Shown here: positions 39,305 to 51,844 of the stretch, piece after piece | Position numbering within the stretch: the first letter of the stretch is position 1 | Layout: each line of letters opens with the position of its first letter | From: Meconema thalassinum | Taxonomy: Eukaryota; Arthropoda; Insecta; Orthoptera; Tettigoniidae | Assembly: GCA_946902985.2 (NCBI GenBank) | Contig: OX336388.2 | Span: 129,396,346 to 129,460,345 of the forward strand | Length of the DNA stretch: 64,000 nucleotides | Direction of reading: 5' to 3' | Notes under the pieces: generated by a model | Seen by the model: only the letters and a program-made list of their open reading frames with translations | Databases searched by the model: none | What the model was told of the DNA's origin: nothing | Program-made: the position numbers and the translations under genes

Positions 39305-42300
39305 ATACATTAAATTCATTTCGGTTCCTTAACTGAAATAACATCTTATACAAAAATATCCTGATTAAAACTAATAATCCTACACGACATCTTCAGTAAC
39401 ATTATATGTTCTTGTTATTAAACGAAGAAATTCATATGGCATATTTACAGAATATAATTTACACAAAATTCCAGAATAATTTCAATTATTCTCTTCCCAC
39501 TGACTTAATGTCACGACATTCATTTCTGCTTAATATTGTTTCATTTCTAGTTTTAGGGTAATTCTGCCGAACAGTTAAGCTAAGCAAAAATTAATCATAA
39601 ATTCAGCATTAAATAGTTATCGGTTTCCTTGTTAAACATACATCCTATGGCAAAATCGTTATATTAATTTTACTGGAAATATTGAACCGGATATCCACTC
39701 AAGATTCTCAATAATACTGCTCAGAAAAATATTAATCTTCACACAGGCATTTTCACGATAACAGCGATAAAGTCAACTATGACCAAATATTAACCATACT
39801 AGGTTAAAAACAACACCTCTCTAGGTTAAAACCCCAATCAATCTAATCCTGATTGGCACACCTGGCTCAATCCTCAACAAGAAAAATATGCTTTACAAAG
39901 CACTGTATCAATATACTTAACCACAAAGACATTACTCATAGTACATGCCTCTCTAAAGTCGAACATGCACCTATAATAGGAGCCTTACTGTTATAAATCC
40001 ACAATTATGAAAATCAGCTGTTTATAGAAAAATCCTGAACTCGAGTGCGAAAGAATAATATGATTCTGTAACAGATTACCAACAAAGCCCAGTGGATTTC
40101 AGAAATATTCCACCTATCTTTAAAAACTTGCCTTACATTGATGTATTACATGATCCATAATTCTTAAACGTATGACTTATAGTAAGTCGTCCCTGGGATT
40201 ATCCTCGCAAATTTGGATGTCGCTCAAATACCCTCTTAATAGAGAAAAACTATTGCACCAAAGGCAATGATATCAATTTAATCCAGTGTTAACTTCACAA
40301 GAAAAGAAAAGTATAACACTCCCCAACCACACAAACTAAGGTTGTAAAAGCGATTTATAAAGATAAATTCAATCTCAAAATAAGATCTTCCCTGAATTTC
40401 CCGAACGCGAAAATGTCGATAGATTAGTCCTACAGCATGGATTTAGGTTAGCAACAAAGGCTAAGCGACTAATGACCCATTAGGCAATCCATTTTGAAAA
40501 TCACGCTCAGAAAATACAAGTAAAATCAGTTAATGAACTGCAGAAAAAATAGTCAAAGGACTCGAAGTAACATTTAGAATAACAGGATCCGAAAACTTCC
40601 TAATATCGTATTAAGAATACGAAAAGGAAAATTCTCCTCAAAGAATACGATGATCCAAGCGAAAGTGCTTAAAGCACAATACACTAGAATATGAAAAACT
40701 CAATCGGAGTTCCCTAAAGAAAATGTGTTACTAAAATGTTCTTACACAGAAAAAAAAAACTGTAGATCTTCTTCCTACATTTGTTTCTCGACAAATAAGA
40801 ATGAGCATATTAGTTTAAATACTGTAAAATACTACTGAAATTTTTTTATTTATCCAATAAATTACACAAAGGATGCACTCATTTTTATGAGTCAAAATCC
40901 TGGCATCATAGAAGGTCAGTTTCGAAATAAACATCGAACCTGCACTTTCTACTCAACCATTTAATCTACAAAATCAAATATGGCAATATGTGGTAGTTCA
41001 AAATGTCCACGCTACGCTACTGTAACAAGTTGAAGTGATCTGTACCTTTGGCGAATCTAGATGAGGAAAAAAGGATATCGTTGGCCATACTAAGCTCCAG
41101 ACCAACAGAACACATGCCGGACTCCAACTGGGTTTCCAGAGAACGAACCAAAGTCCTCCTAGGCTCGAACAACACCCGGTCGGTCGAAATAGTTCCAACA
41201 TATCCTGGCGATATCTTCCCATACATATTCGAATACCGACGGACGGACCGCACACAGTTTATCAACTCGTCACGAAGCGAGGGTGAACTCGAACAGCCGC
41301 TAAATAGTTCCAATGTATGAACGCGAATGTGAACAAGTTCACAAGGGTCGACGCGGCCCCTTGCATCACGAGAGTCGCTTGCACACTTCATGCTAAATGA
41401 AAGTTGCTGCCAACATGTCCCCGCTACACCCTGCTAATGCAGTATTCTTATATTAATTTAGCCTACCATCGTAATGGATATAAGCTTCATAGTGTTCCTT
41501 CCCTCTGACACCTTGCTTGAGAATGTGCTCTTTTCAAAAAGTATAAGCACTGTGAAGAGTGAATCAAGTCTAGGCTGCATTTCCACGACGGTTTATATGC
41601 AGAGTTTTGTGACACATTACAGCCGAGCTCGCGGTCGGGATTATGAAAGTATGCTTCCGCATGGCCCGTTAGTTGCTGTAGATACACGGTCGCAAAGATA
41701 AACTATTACATGTTTAAGACCATGTCTGAACCCTATGAAACACGTGTCTACTTCACGTAGAATGCTGAACGAACTAGCGTATACACTCCAGCGCGGTCAC
41801 ACGTTTTTAAAACTTCCGTTAGCTGGCGACTTCACTTTCACTGTTTTCAGGCTCAAACCTCTACGCTGTCGGTTTCTCTACTCATTGCTCTCCGCAGGAG
41901 GTCGCCTTGGTCTCACATCCGCTCCCCCACTCCTTCACACGTCACGACTCGATACGAAATATATCGCAGTCGAAACGTAATCAGCAGTGAGTTAACAGAT
42001 CATCTTCTGTTCTTCATACTTTCTTAATAATAGCTTTCTGCCATGGAAATATACATACAGACGTATGTAGCTGCTTACATATAGCGCTAAATATGCTTTA
42101 ATTTGTATTAATCACTCTCAGGTGAATCGATCGATATAGTGTTAGACACAGTCAACATGGTTATTATCGATGACCTTCGGGTTTCTCGTCGGAAACACGA
42201 GCTCTGCCGATCTCTTTCTTGATAGCATGACTTTTGCTCGCTGTAGACCAGCTGTAATTATAGACTTCAGAGGCTAGTTAGGAAGTTACAGGGTGTTCCC

Positions 42301-42350
42301 AAAATACTGTAACCATGTCTGTACTTAAGACCTTTATGAATAATGGTGCA

Positions 42351-42360
42351 TTTTCCCTTT
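42351..42360 (-). other. Polypurine tract of gag-only element
   Basis: AAAGGGAAAA on the minus strand abuts the 3' LTR. Confidence 0.7.
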
Positions 42361-42622
42361 GATACCTTAAATGAAAGTCTCCTTAACTTTTATTTACACC
42401 ATTCCAGGTAATCTCGGCATATGTAGCATTATTCAGTCAACACTCAGACTATCTTCTGCACATATCTTTTCAGGTTTTTTGCATTGAAACGACCTATCAT
42501 TTCTCTTCCATTTAGGCTTACTACCTCATAACAATTATTTCATTTTATTATAGTGACTTCTCTGTCATGGTAATCTCTTTCTTGATAGTCGTTAACAGGT
42601 AGAATGCGTGACATCTCAGTGC

Positions 42623-45243
42623 TTAATTTCTTTTTGAAAATGTTTTTCCTTTGTCCCGGTCAGGCGTTCTTTCTGAACTCCGACCTTCTCTGCTAGTGCT
42701 GGGTTGTGACTTATCTGGATTTTCATCCTTTCTTTCCTTCGATTTTCTTCGTCCAACCTCCGTGGACTTATCTCGCCCTCTCTTGAGCATCTCCTGTTGC
42801 ACTTTCTTATCGGATGCCTCCGTCCGATAATTGTTGTATCTTGAGTACCCCTGATTTTGTCTCTTATCTCTGTTTTCCTGGGTATCCCTATCATTCCTAT
42901 CATATCTGTTATCTCGATTATTTTGATCATATCTGTAATTCCTGTTATAAGGTGTTTCTCGATGATCATTCCGGTTTCGATCATTATCTCTTCGATAGAA
43001 ATTTCTCTCCTCGTAGCGACGTTGCCATGGCCTCTCCTGGGCGTCCCTACGTTGGTTTTCCCATCTCCTCTCTTCCTGATGGGTATTTCTAATAGGACCC
43101 ATTCTATCATCTCTTCTTTGCCCAAAACGATCCGTCTGCTGTGTACGGTTCATCATTACCGCGTTTACAACTTTCGATTCCTGCCTGGCATTTTTGACTA
43201 TGGTAGGTTGCGTCATCATACTCATATGATCTAATCGACGTAACAAGTCATCTAACAACGTTAAAGACGATACTCCGGAAGAAATAATTGATCTCCTTAC
43301 TTCCGCAGGCAATTGACGTGAGATAGCTTCAAGGAGTTCTTCCTGGGTTAACGGCGGCTGAAGAAAACGGAGTTTTGCTAACTGACACGCAAAGTACTCA
43401 GCATAGCTGGTTGGTCCTGTACTGGAGTACTTGCGTGAATAGACTTCCGATCTCACATTTTGTTGGACCTCGATCGACCAAAATCTTTGTATGAAGGCCT
43501 CCGAAAACTGTTCAAAATTGTCAAATGTGTAACGAAAAGCCCTGAACCATTGTAACGGAGCATCGGTAAGAAACCTTTCCACGATACGTAGCTCACGCTC
43601 ACGTGGCACATGTGACTCCAAAAAGTAATCTCTTAATGCCCTGACAAATTCGATTGGTGTCATTCCATCCAAGTTGCTAAACTTCCTAGGTTTGTCATCA
43701 AAGTTTCGTATTATGGTTACATTCGGTGTCCTTTCCAATGATTTCGAAGTATAATCATCCACGCCTACGTTGGGGTTCGGATAACTAAAATTTTCCCTGC
43801 TTGTTCGAATGGGACTCGAATGTTCCATTTGACTGAGCCGAACGTTGGGTTCGTTGTTGGGAGATTCCTGCATCATCCTTTCCCTACCATCAGGTACTAT
43901 CACTTCAGGTTGTTCAACTACCACTCTAAAATCGGACTGTAAAAGTGATCGCAATTGATCTTTTAGCGTATCTAAACTGATATGCTCCTCTAGATTAATT
44001 TGTTCGAGACCCTTTCTAATTTCATTAATCTCGGAAGTTTTCTTCTCCCTGACCTCATTTAACTCTATCTTACTTTGGTCGACTTTAGTTTCAACACTGT
44101 TAATACGTTTCTCTACATCGGATATGTTATTAACCTGTGTATTTTGAATTCCATCCATTCTTTTGCTTAGATCTTCCCTAACATTTATTATGTCTTTGCT
44201 ATTAGTTGCAAGACCAGTGGCAAGTTTAGATTCTAACTTAGATTTCTCAACTTTAAAACATTCCTCATTAATTTTCATGATATCTTTACGAAATATTACA
44301 ATATTATCACTTATGATCCCTTTCAAATCGATGTCAAAATCATCCCTGAGAAGTTTCGTATGATCAGTGACTTGAGCTCGGAGTGTCCCCATTTCACATT
44401 TCAACTGCTCCAGGCTATTCTGCGTCTGTTTAGTGTCATGGGAAAACTGTAGCTGAAGTGCTTCTATTTTTTTTTACTGAGCTTCACACTTTTTTCAAAG
44501 TCTAGTCTAATCTCAACTTGAAACTCTTTATTAGATTTTTCTAGCTCCATTAACTTAACCTCCGTCTGATTTTGACTAGATTCGATTTTTCGGACCTCTA
44601 GCTCCATTTTATTTTGACTGGATTCTATTAATCCCACATCTGTTCTTAAATCATTGATTTGGGATTGCATAATCCTTACATTAGAGTTTACATCCTTTAC
44701 TGTTTCCTCAATTCCCCTATGACTAGTCTGAACATTGTTAAGATCTGTTTGCATTGAAGTTTGACTATTTTGCATTGATGTTTGACTAGTTTGGATATTG
44801 TTAAGATCTCTTTGCATTGAAGTTTGACTAGTTTGGATTGATGTTTGACTATTTTGCATTGATGTTTGACTAGTTTAGATTCTTTCTTGGGCAACCTGTA
44901 CCAAGCCAACATTAGCCCGTAGTGTACTGATATCTAGTTGTGTTTTTCTATTATCGTCCTGGATATCTTCGATATTAGATTCTACACTGGTAACCTTCTT
45001 TTCTACCCTTTTAGAACTGTCATTGATAGCCTTCAATGAGGATTGCATAGTATCAATTTCCCCCCTGATACCTTCAGCAACTGCACCCTGATTTTGAATA
45101 ACAGTTTCAGACATATGGTCTAATGCAGATTTAGTTTGGACCTTAATATTTTCTATGTCCTGATTCAAATTGTCCATTTTATGTTGAATAATTTCAAACA
45201 TCTTCTTAACGTCACCAACAGTCACCATATTACTTTCAGACAT
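42623..45243 (-). pseudogene. Gag-like protein with long coiled coil and Arg/Asn-rich tail
   Basis: The coding unit starts at a good ATG at 45243 (MSESNMVTVGDVKKMFEI) and runs to 42623, about 870 codons, with one in-frame TAA at about 44877-44875 and one frameshift at an A9 tract near 44468-44476. The first ~500 residues are heptad-like coiled coil and include a repeated TSQTSMQ/NSQTSIQ block. A capsid-like region follows (PRKFSNLDGMTPIEFV, LTDAPLQWFRAF, FSEAFIQRFW, YAEYFACQLAKLRFL, LPAEVRRSII). The last ~190 residues are rich in Arg, Asn, Asp and Tyr (NRNYRYDQNNRDNRYDRN), replacing a CCHC knuckle as probable RNA-binding tail. No protease or RT follows. Plus-strand frames at 42814-43234 are shadows. 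Confidence 0.75.
44740..44880 (-). repeat. In-gene tandem repeat
   Basis: Short units of 24-30 bp (GACTAGTTTGGAT, TGACTATTTTGCATTGATGT on the plus strand) repeat at least five times and encode the Q-T-S-M-Q series inside the coiled coil. Confidence 0.75.
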
Positions 45244-45871
45244 GCTTCACTACACTTCACAAGAAATAAGAATACCACACCAACAAAGCACAGCGAGAAC
45301 ATCTACAAACAACCACCATTTACCATACATGCTCATTCTTATTGTCTGGCGTTACCTTAAAATAAGCTTATGTCTAAACACAAAGTGCCCCATTTGATTT
45401 GGGATCGACCATATACAAGTGCGTGTTGGTTTATATCGGTGACGGTCTATGATTCTACCATTACTTAAATTTTAAATTTACTACAAATACTACTATTTTT
45501 AATGATGTCAGCAATGATCATCAGCCGGAAACAAGTAGAACAAATTATTAACAAAGCGTGTGGCACCACTCCAATACATAAAATAAAATAAAAATTAATA
45601 ATGGTTGCAATACCACTTGTAAGTCAAGTAGCTCGAGTATCCTCGTAATTGCTTTGTTCCATAGGAATTCCAATAGTTCGTGCCAAAATATTGGTTCACC
45701 ATTATTTTATCGCCTTGATTCATAGTCACACAAGAAATACGGTGTTCCAATTCGCGATCTGTGTTACATGATCATAAAACTAATTTCCACTTTGTACTTT
45801 CAGTTTCAATTTTGGCGGAATTATGGCATTCAACTCCCTGGTATTCGCTCTGGTATTCCAGTTTTTCGAAG
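45244..45871 (-). other. 5' leader of the gag-only element
   Basis: Untranslated sequence between the primer-binding site and gag; no gene seen. Confidence 0.5.
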
Positions 45872-45889
45872 CCCCTGAGCTGGGCGCCA
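45872..45889 (-). other. Primer-binding site of gag-only element
   Basis: TGGCGCCCAGCTCAGGGG on the minus strand, five bases from the 5' LTR, begins with the TGG expected for a tRNA 3' end. Confidence 0.65.
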
Positions 45890-45894
45890 CCTAA

Positions 45895-48800
45895 TGTACC
45901 CTTTTACCTACCAATACCTGTTGAATCCCTGGATAGCAGCTGGATCGTAGAACCTGAAAATTCCCCGGCTCTAAAGACCCCCAAGTTCTACCAACAGACA
46001 CAGGGATAATAGGGCCACTCGAATACCTAACAGGCTGTATTAAGACTGACCAAAGCTCAGAAAAAGAAAAGACTAGCTCAAAACACAAGAATTCTTCAAG
46101 AGGAAGAAAGAATCTCAAAGGTGTGGAAAACCCTAAAATACTTAGCGATGGCCCCCTTAATACACCCTTCCATCACCTCTATAAAGCATCACGCAATAAT
46201 TAAAACCAAGTAATAAAGTAGTTTATTGTAAGAATAAACAAGACAGAAAAACAATCAATTTTGTCGATACCACGACCAATCAAAAAAACTCTCATTGATA
46301 ATACTGGATTGTCTTTCAAAAAAATAAAATTACCCATTATCTCAACTAACTTTTAATTGATTAAAATATAAGGCATATTAATAATAATAATAATCAATCC
46401 CATAGGATAAGCATTTACAAAAGAAAAATATTATAAGACTTGAATACATTAAATTCATTTCGGTTCCTTAACTGAAATAACATCTTATACAAAAATATCC
46501 TGATTAAAACTAATAATCCTACACGACATCTTCAGTAACATTATATGTTCTTGTTATTAAACGAAGAAATTCATATGGCATATTTACAGAATATAATTTA
46601 CACAAAATTCCAGAATAATTTCAATTATTCTCTTCCCACTGACTTAATGTCACGACATTCATTTCTGCTTAATATTGTTTCATTTCTAGTTTTAGGGTAA
46701 TTCTGCCGAACAGTTAAGCTAAGCAAAAATTAATCATAAATTCAGCATTAAATAGTTATCGGTTTCCTTGTTAAACATACATCCTATGGCAAAATCGTTA
46801 TATTAATTTTACTGGAAATATTGAACCGGATATCCACTCAAGATTCTCAATAATACTGCTCAGAAAAATATTAATCTTCACACAGGCATTTTCACGATAA
46901 CAGCGATAAAGTCAACTATGACCAAATATTAACCATACTAGGTTAAAAACAACACCTCTCTAGGTTAAAACCCCAATCAATCTAATCCTGATTGGCACAC
47001 CTGGCTCAATCCTCAACAAGAAAAATATGCTTTACAAAGCACTGTATCAATATACTTAACCACAAAGACATTACTCATAGTACATGCCTCTCTAAAGTCG
47101 AACATGCACCTATAATAGGAGCCTTACTGTTATAAATCCACAATTATGAAAATCAGCTGTTTATAGAAAAATCCTGAACTCGAGTGCGAAAGAATAATAT
47201 GATTCTGTAACAGATTACCAACAAAGCCCAGTGGATTTCAGAAATATTCCACCTATCTTTAAAAACTTGCCTTACATTGATGTATTACATGATCCATAAT
47301 TCTTAAACGTATGACTTATAGTAAGTCGTCCCTGGGATTATCCTCGCAAATTTGGATGTCGCTCAAATACCCTCTTAATAGAGAAAAACTATTGCACCAA
47401 AGGCAATGATATCAATTTAATCCAGTGTTAACTTCACAAGAAAAGAAAAGTATAACACTCCCCAACCACACAAACTGAGGTTGTAAAAGCGATTTATAAA
47501 GATAAATTCAATCTCAAAATAAGATCTTCCCTGAATTTCCCGAACGCGAAAATGTCGATAGATTAGTCCTACAGCATGGATCTAGGTTAGCAACAAAGGC
47601 TAAGCGACTAATGACCCATTAGGCAATCCATTTCGAAAATCACGCTCAGAAAATACAAGTAAAATCAGTTAATGAACTGCAGAAAAAATAGTCAAAGGAC
47701 TCGAAGTAACATTTAGAATAACAGGATCCGAAAACTTCCTAATATCGTAATAAGAATACGAAAAGGAAAATTCTCCTCAAAGAATACGATGATCCAAGCG
47801 AAAGTGCTTAAAGCACAATACACTAGAATATGAAAAACTCAATCGGAGTTCCCTAAAGAAAATGTGTTACTAAAATGTTCTTACACAGAAAAAAACTGTA
47901 GATCTTCTTCCTACATTTGTTTCTCGACAAATAAGAATGAGCATATTATTTTAAATACTGTAAAATACTACTGAATTTTTTTATTTATCCAATAAATTAC
48001 ACAAAGGATGCACTCATTTTTATGAGTCAAAATCCTGGCATCATAGAAGGTCAGTTTCGAAATAAACATCGAACCTGCACTTTCTACTCAACCATTTAAT
48101 CTACAAAATCAAATATGGCAATATGTGGTAGTTCAAAATGTCCACGCTACGCTACTGTAACAAGTTGAAGTGATCTGTACCTTTGGCGAATCTAGATGAG
48201 GAAAAAAGGATATCGTTGGCCATACTAAGCTCCAGACCAACAGAACACATGCCGGACTCCAACTGGGTTTCCAGAGAACGAACCAAAGTCCTCCTAGGCT
48301 AGAACAACACCCGGTCGGTCGAAATAGTTCCAACATATCCTGGCGATATCTTCCCATACATATTCGAATACCGACGGACGGACCGCACACAGTTTATCAA
48401 CTCGTCACGAAGCGAGGGTGAACTCGAACAGCCGCTAAATAGTTCCAATGTATGAACGCGAATGTGAACAAGTTCACAAGGGTCGACGCGGCCCCTTGCA
48501 TCACGAGAGTCGCTTGCACACTTCATGCTAATTGAAAGTTGCTGCCAACATGTCCCCGCTACACCCTGCTAATGCAGTATTCTTATATTAATTTAGCCTA
48601 CCATCGTAATGGATATAAGCTTCATAGTGTTCCTTCCCTCTGACACCTTGCTTGAGAATGTGCTCTTTTCAAAAAGTATAAGCACTGTGAAGAGTGAATC
48701 AAGTCTAGGCTGCATTTCCACGACGGTTTATATGCAGAGTTTTGTGACACATTACAGCCGAGCTCGCGGTCGGGATTATGAAAGTATGCTTCCGCATGGC

Positions 48801-49485
48801 CCGTTAGTTGCTGTAGATACACGGTCGCAAAGATAAACTATTACATGTTTAAGACCATGTCTGAACCCTATGAAACACGTGTCTACTTCACGTAGAATGC
48901 TGAACGAACTAGCGTATACACTCCAGCGCGGTCACACGTTTTTAAAACTTCCGTTAGCTGGCGACTTCACTTTCACTGTTTTCAGGCTCAAACCTCTACG
49001 CTGTCGGTATCTCTACTCATTGCTCTCCGCAGGAGGTCGCCTTGGTCTCACATCCGCTCCCCCACTCCTTCACACGTCACGACTCGATACGAAATATATC
49101 GCAGTCGAAACGTAATCAGCAGTGAGTTAACAGATCATCTTCTGTTCTTCATACTTTCTTAATAATAGCTTTCTGCCATGGAAATATACATACAGACGTA
49201 TGTAGCTGCTTACATATAGCGCTAAATATGCTTTAATTTGTATTAATCACTCTCAGGTGAATCGATCGATATAGTGTTAGACACAGTCAACATGGTTATT
49301 ATCGATGACCTTCGGGTTTCTCGTCGGAAACACGAGCTCTGCCGATCTCTTTCTTGATAGTATGACTTTTGCTCGCTGTAGACCAGCTGTAATTATAGAC
49401 TTCAGAGGCTAGTTAGGAAGTTACAGGGTGTTCCCAAAATACTGTAACCATGTCTGTACTTAAGACCTTTATGAATAATGGTGCA
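45895..49485 (-). repeat. 5' LTR of gag-only element (3591 bp)
   Basis: Uninterrupted LTR. The open frames at 48133-49115 recur in the other LTR and have no known domain. Confidence 0.9.
48726..48735 (-). promoter_or_regulatory. TATA-like box in 5' LTR
   Basis: GCATATAAAC on the minus strand, conserved in both LTRs; candidate U3 promoter. Confidence 0.35.
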
Positions 49486-49720
49486 GTACCATCCCGGCAT
49501 TTGCCCGAAGACGAAGTGGGAAACCTCGGAAAACCACTTCGAGGTTGGCTGAAGTGGGAATCGAACTCCCTCTACTCATTTGGAACACCCGGGGCTGAGT
49601 AGACCCCGTTCCAGTCCTCATACCACTTTTCAAATTTTGTGGCAGAGCCGGGAATCGAACCCAGGACCTCCGGGGCGGCAGCTAACCATGCTGACCGCTA
49701 CGCTACGGAGGCGACCTGTA
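49486..49720 (-). repeat. SINE-like repeat (family C), half cut off by the gag-only element
   Basis: The minus-strand tRNA-like head at 49645-49718 has CCGTAGCGTAGCGGTCAGCA (A box) and GGGTTCGATTCCCGG (B box). The left half continues the sequence ending at 36067. Confidence 0.7.
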
Positions 49721-49779
49721 ATGTCCTGCCGTGCATAAACTCCAAGACCATCTCATTCGTTGTCTTCATCATTTGTAAA

Positions 49780-50123
49780 ACCGGGTGAGTTAGCCGTGGT
49801 CGTTACGGCGTGGCTGCAGGCAGCCGCTCACATCCGGGAGGCGACGAGGTTCGAATCACCCCGCCGGCAACCTTGAAGATGGTCTTCTGTGGTTTTCCAT
49901 CTTCCTTCCAGGCAAATGCCGGGGTTGGACCCTAACTATAGGCCACAGCCGCTACCTTCCAACTCCTCGTCCTTGCACTCAAACTTTCCTCCCCAGACAA
50001 CACTCCACACGCGACGGTACTTGTAGCTCACCCCATGGTAGTCCGCTTAGAAGCAGGTACAAACTCTGGCGAGCCGAACATGTCCTCGGACACTCCCGGC
50101 ACTAAAAGCCATACGAAAAAAAA
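49780..50123 (+). mobile_element. tRNA-derived SINE family D
   Basis: A 12-bp duplication ATCATTTGTAAA at 49768-49779 and 50124-50135 bounds it. The body has GGCAAATGCCGGGGTTGG and the A-rich 3' end follows AAAAGCCATACG. Confidence 0.8.
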
Positions 50124-50135
50124 ATCATTTGTAAA

Positions 50136-50384
50136 TATTGTAGAAGTAGGTGGCGGCGATCCCATTTTACCGTCGATGACCGTGCTTATCGCGTTCTAGA
50201 TACTGTTGATTGTAGACAACCGCACACACGCAATATTGAATACGCATAAGCGTCAATCAAGACCTCCGACTTATCGAACCCGTTTATGCGGCACTTGGCG
50301 TGATGAAGAGTGTCCCGCGATGATACTCACACGAGTTCCGTATCGAGTTTTGGATACAGACAGTTTAATTGATGGTAGAGCAGA
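50136..50384. other. Unassigned, possibly exon-derived
   Basis: The plus strand has an open stretch (CKYCRSRWRRSHFTVDDRAY, then RVLDTVDCRQPHTRNIEYA) that ends at TAA. It is interrupted upstream by the SINE. I do not recognise the family. Confidence 0.25.
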
Positions 50385-50670
50385 GGGTGGTCGTTACGGC
50401 ATGACTAATGGCAGTCGCTCACATCCGGGAGGCGAGGAGGTTCGAATCCCCCCGCCGGCAACCTTGAAGATGGTCTTCTGTGGTTTCCCATCTTCCTTCC
50501 AGGCAAATGCCGGGGTTGGTCCCTAACTATGGGCCACAGCCGCTACCTTCCAACTCCTCGCCCTTCCCTTCCAACTTTCCTCCCCAACGGTACTTGTAGC
50601 TCACCCATTGGGTGTCCGTCTCGAAGCAGCTACAAAACTGGCAAGCCGAACATGTCCTCGGACATTTTTG
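50385..50670 (+). repeat. SINE family D, second copy
   Basis: Same body as 49780-50123 (GCCGGCAACCTTGAAGATGG, CGAACATGTCCTCGGAC); the last ~15 bases of the family are missing. Confidence 0.7.
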
Positions 50671-50734
50671 ATGTTATATTTACTTACTGTCAGTGTTGCA
50701 CATTAGATAAATAATTTGTGTGTTCTGTGTTGCA

Positions 50735-50995
50735 TCCTGAGCTTCTATGCCCATGGTCGCGGGTTCAAACCCGGCCGAAGTCGTCGGTTTTTGTCTTTTT
50801 TTTTGGTCTATTTTACCCTCCGGGTTGGTGGTTCCCATGGACTCAGCGAGAGAACTCACCACTACCGCCTTTTCAGGCAGTGTCCTAGAGCAGGGAACAC
50901 TTGGTCGGATTGGATACAACTGGGGAGGTATGATCAGCACTTCGCCCAGGCGGCCTCACCTGAAAAGCGAACAGGGGCCTCATGAGGGATGAGAA
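50735..50995 (+). repeat. SINE family F
   Basis: The head B box CGGGTTCAAACCCGGCCGAAG is joined by a T-rich stretch to the body TTTACCCTCCGGGTTGGTGG ... CAGGGGCCTCATGAGGG. It matches 35820-36000. Confidence 0.7.
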
Positions 50996-51009
50996 GCGTG
51001 TGACAAAAG

Positions 51010-51243
51010 TTTTTCCCCTAAATTTATACCCTTATCAAACTTGTAGCAAATTTCCCTCTCTCTGTAGCTTCCGGTACTGACGAACGGAGTTTGAGTTGGT
51101 TGAAAGCCTACTTAAGAAATTCTACTTCTGAAAACAGACTCAACGGCCTAGTATTGTAATCTGTTCACAGAGACATACATCTCACTGACGATGAAGTTAT
51201 AAACCGATTTGGTAATGCTTCAAGAAACCTTGACTTTATATAA
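51010..51243 (+). pseudogene. hAT transposase C-terminus (ZMYM1-like)
   Basis: The plus strand reads VASGTDERSLSWLKAYLRNS, TSENRLNGLVL, a stop, then SVHRDIHLTDDEVINRFGN and a stop at 51241-51243. This is the hAT dimerisation region (S..NERSFS.LK..K.YLR...., .R...L.L...HRDI...D.VI.RF). The remainder of the transposase is absent. A terminal repeat, CTATATACGCCCCTG, lies ~300 bp downstream, consistent with the right end of the same element. Confidence 0.65.
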
Positions 51244-51561
51244 TAGTTTAAGTTGAAAATCAAAACAGTAACATTAATTCTTTCCATGTAAACACTATCA
51301 CTATCAAGATGATTGTATTAATAAATAATAAAAAGTAACATAAAATGGTCTTAGTTGTGTTTGACATTAACCAAACTTAAAACATCAAAACAAATTGGTA
51401 GAAAAAGTGATGCCAGATAGCCTGAAAATTCATCATTTTGCACCAAATTATACAAAAGTTTCCCGGGGGGAACCCCAGACCCCCTATTCTTTGGGGTCTA
51501 TACCATGCCCCCTAACCCTGGGTTGGGCACCCCCCGAAATAAAACTCTATATACGCCCCTG
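51244..51561 (+). mobile_element. hAT element, right end
   Basis: The stretch ends CTCTATATACGCCCCTG at 51561, a typical hAT right terminus (CAGGGGCG... reverse complement). The left terminus is not in the window. Confidence 0.5.
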
Positions 51562-51844
51562 CCACCACCTACCCCTGAAATATTACCAAAATATGACCTT
51601 AAAACATTAATATTGAAGAAATATGACAATAACTATGAAAATGACCCAATAATATGCTTTTTTATGCTCTATAAAACCCACCTAAAAAGAATCAAGAACA
51701 TTGAACTCCTGCGTAATTACAGTTTTTAATGAAACTGTAGTCAAGGAAAAAGATATGACATTTCCTGAACATCCGAACCTTTAATAATATACTTCGATAC
51801 TTCATTGCGCAGTGAAAAACATATCGTTACTGTGCTTATGTTAG
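51562..51844. other. No gene recognised
   Basis: AT-rich DNA without visible genes or repeats. Confidence 0.5.

Larger units (their letters stand above)
36068..42350 (-). repeat. 3' LTR of gag-only element, interrupted
   Basis: It aligns with 45895-49485 except for the insertion 36625-39304; differences are few single bases and short A/T indels. A TATA-like box on the minus strand lies at 41591-41600. Confidence 0.9.
36068..49485 (-). mobile_element. Gag-only LTR retrotransposon with 3.6-kb LTRs
   Basis: LTRs 36068-42350 (interrupted) and 45895-49485 start TGTACCC and end GGTGCA, with GTAC at 36064-36067 and 49486-49489. The internal 3.54 kb holds a primer-binding site, a gag-like gene, and a polypurine tract, but no protease, RT or integrase. 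It is thus non-autonomous and must use another element's enzymes. Rejoining the flanks restores a common repeat (GGTACCATCCCGGCATTTGC), confirming the ends. Confidence 0.9.

Noticed and set aside
42814..43234. Plus-strand hydrophobic ORFs
   Set aside because: Shadows of the Arg/Asn/Asp-rich Gag tail on the minus strand.
48133..49115. ORFs inside the 3.6-kb LTRs (also 40998-41980)
   Set aside because: Conserved between the LTRs only because the LTRs are identical; no domain or codon signal.
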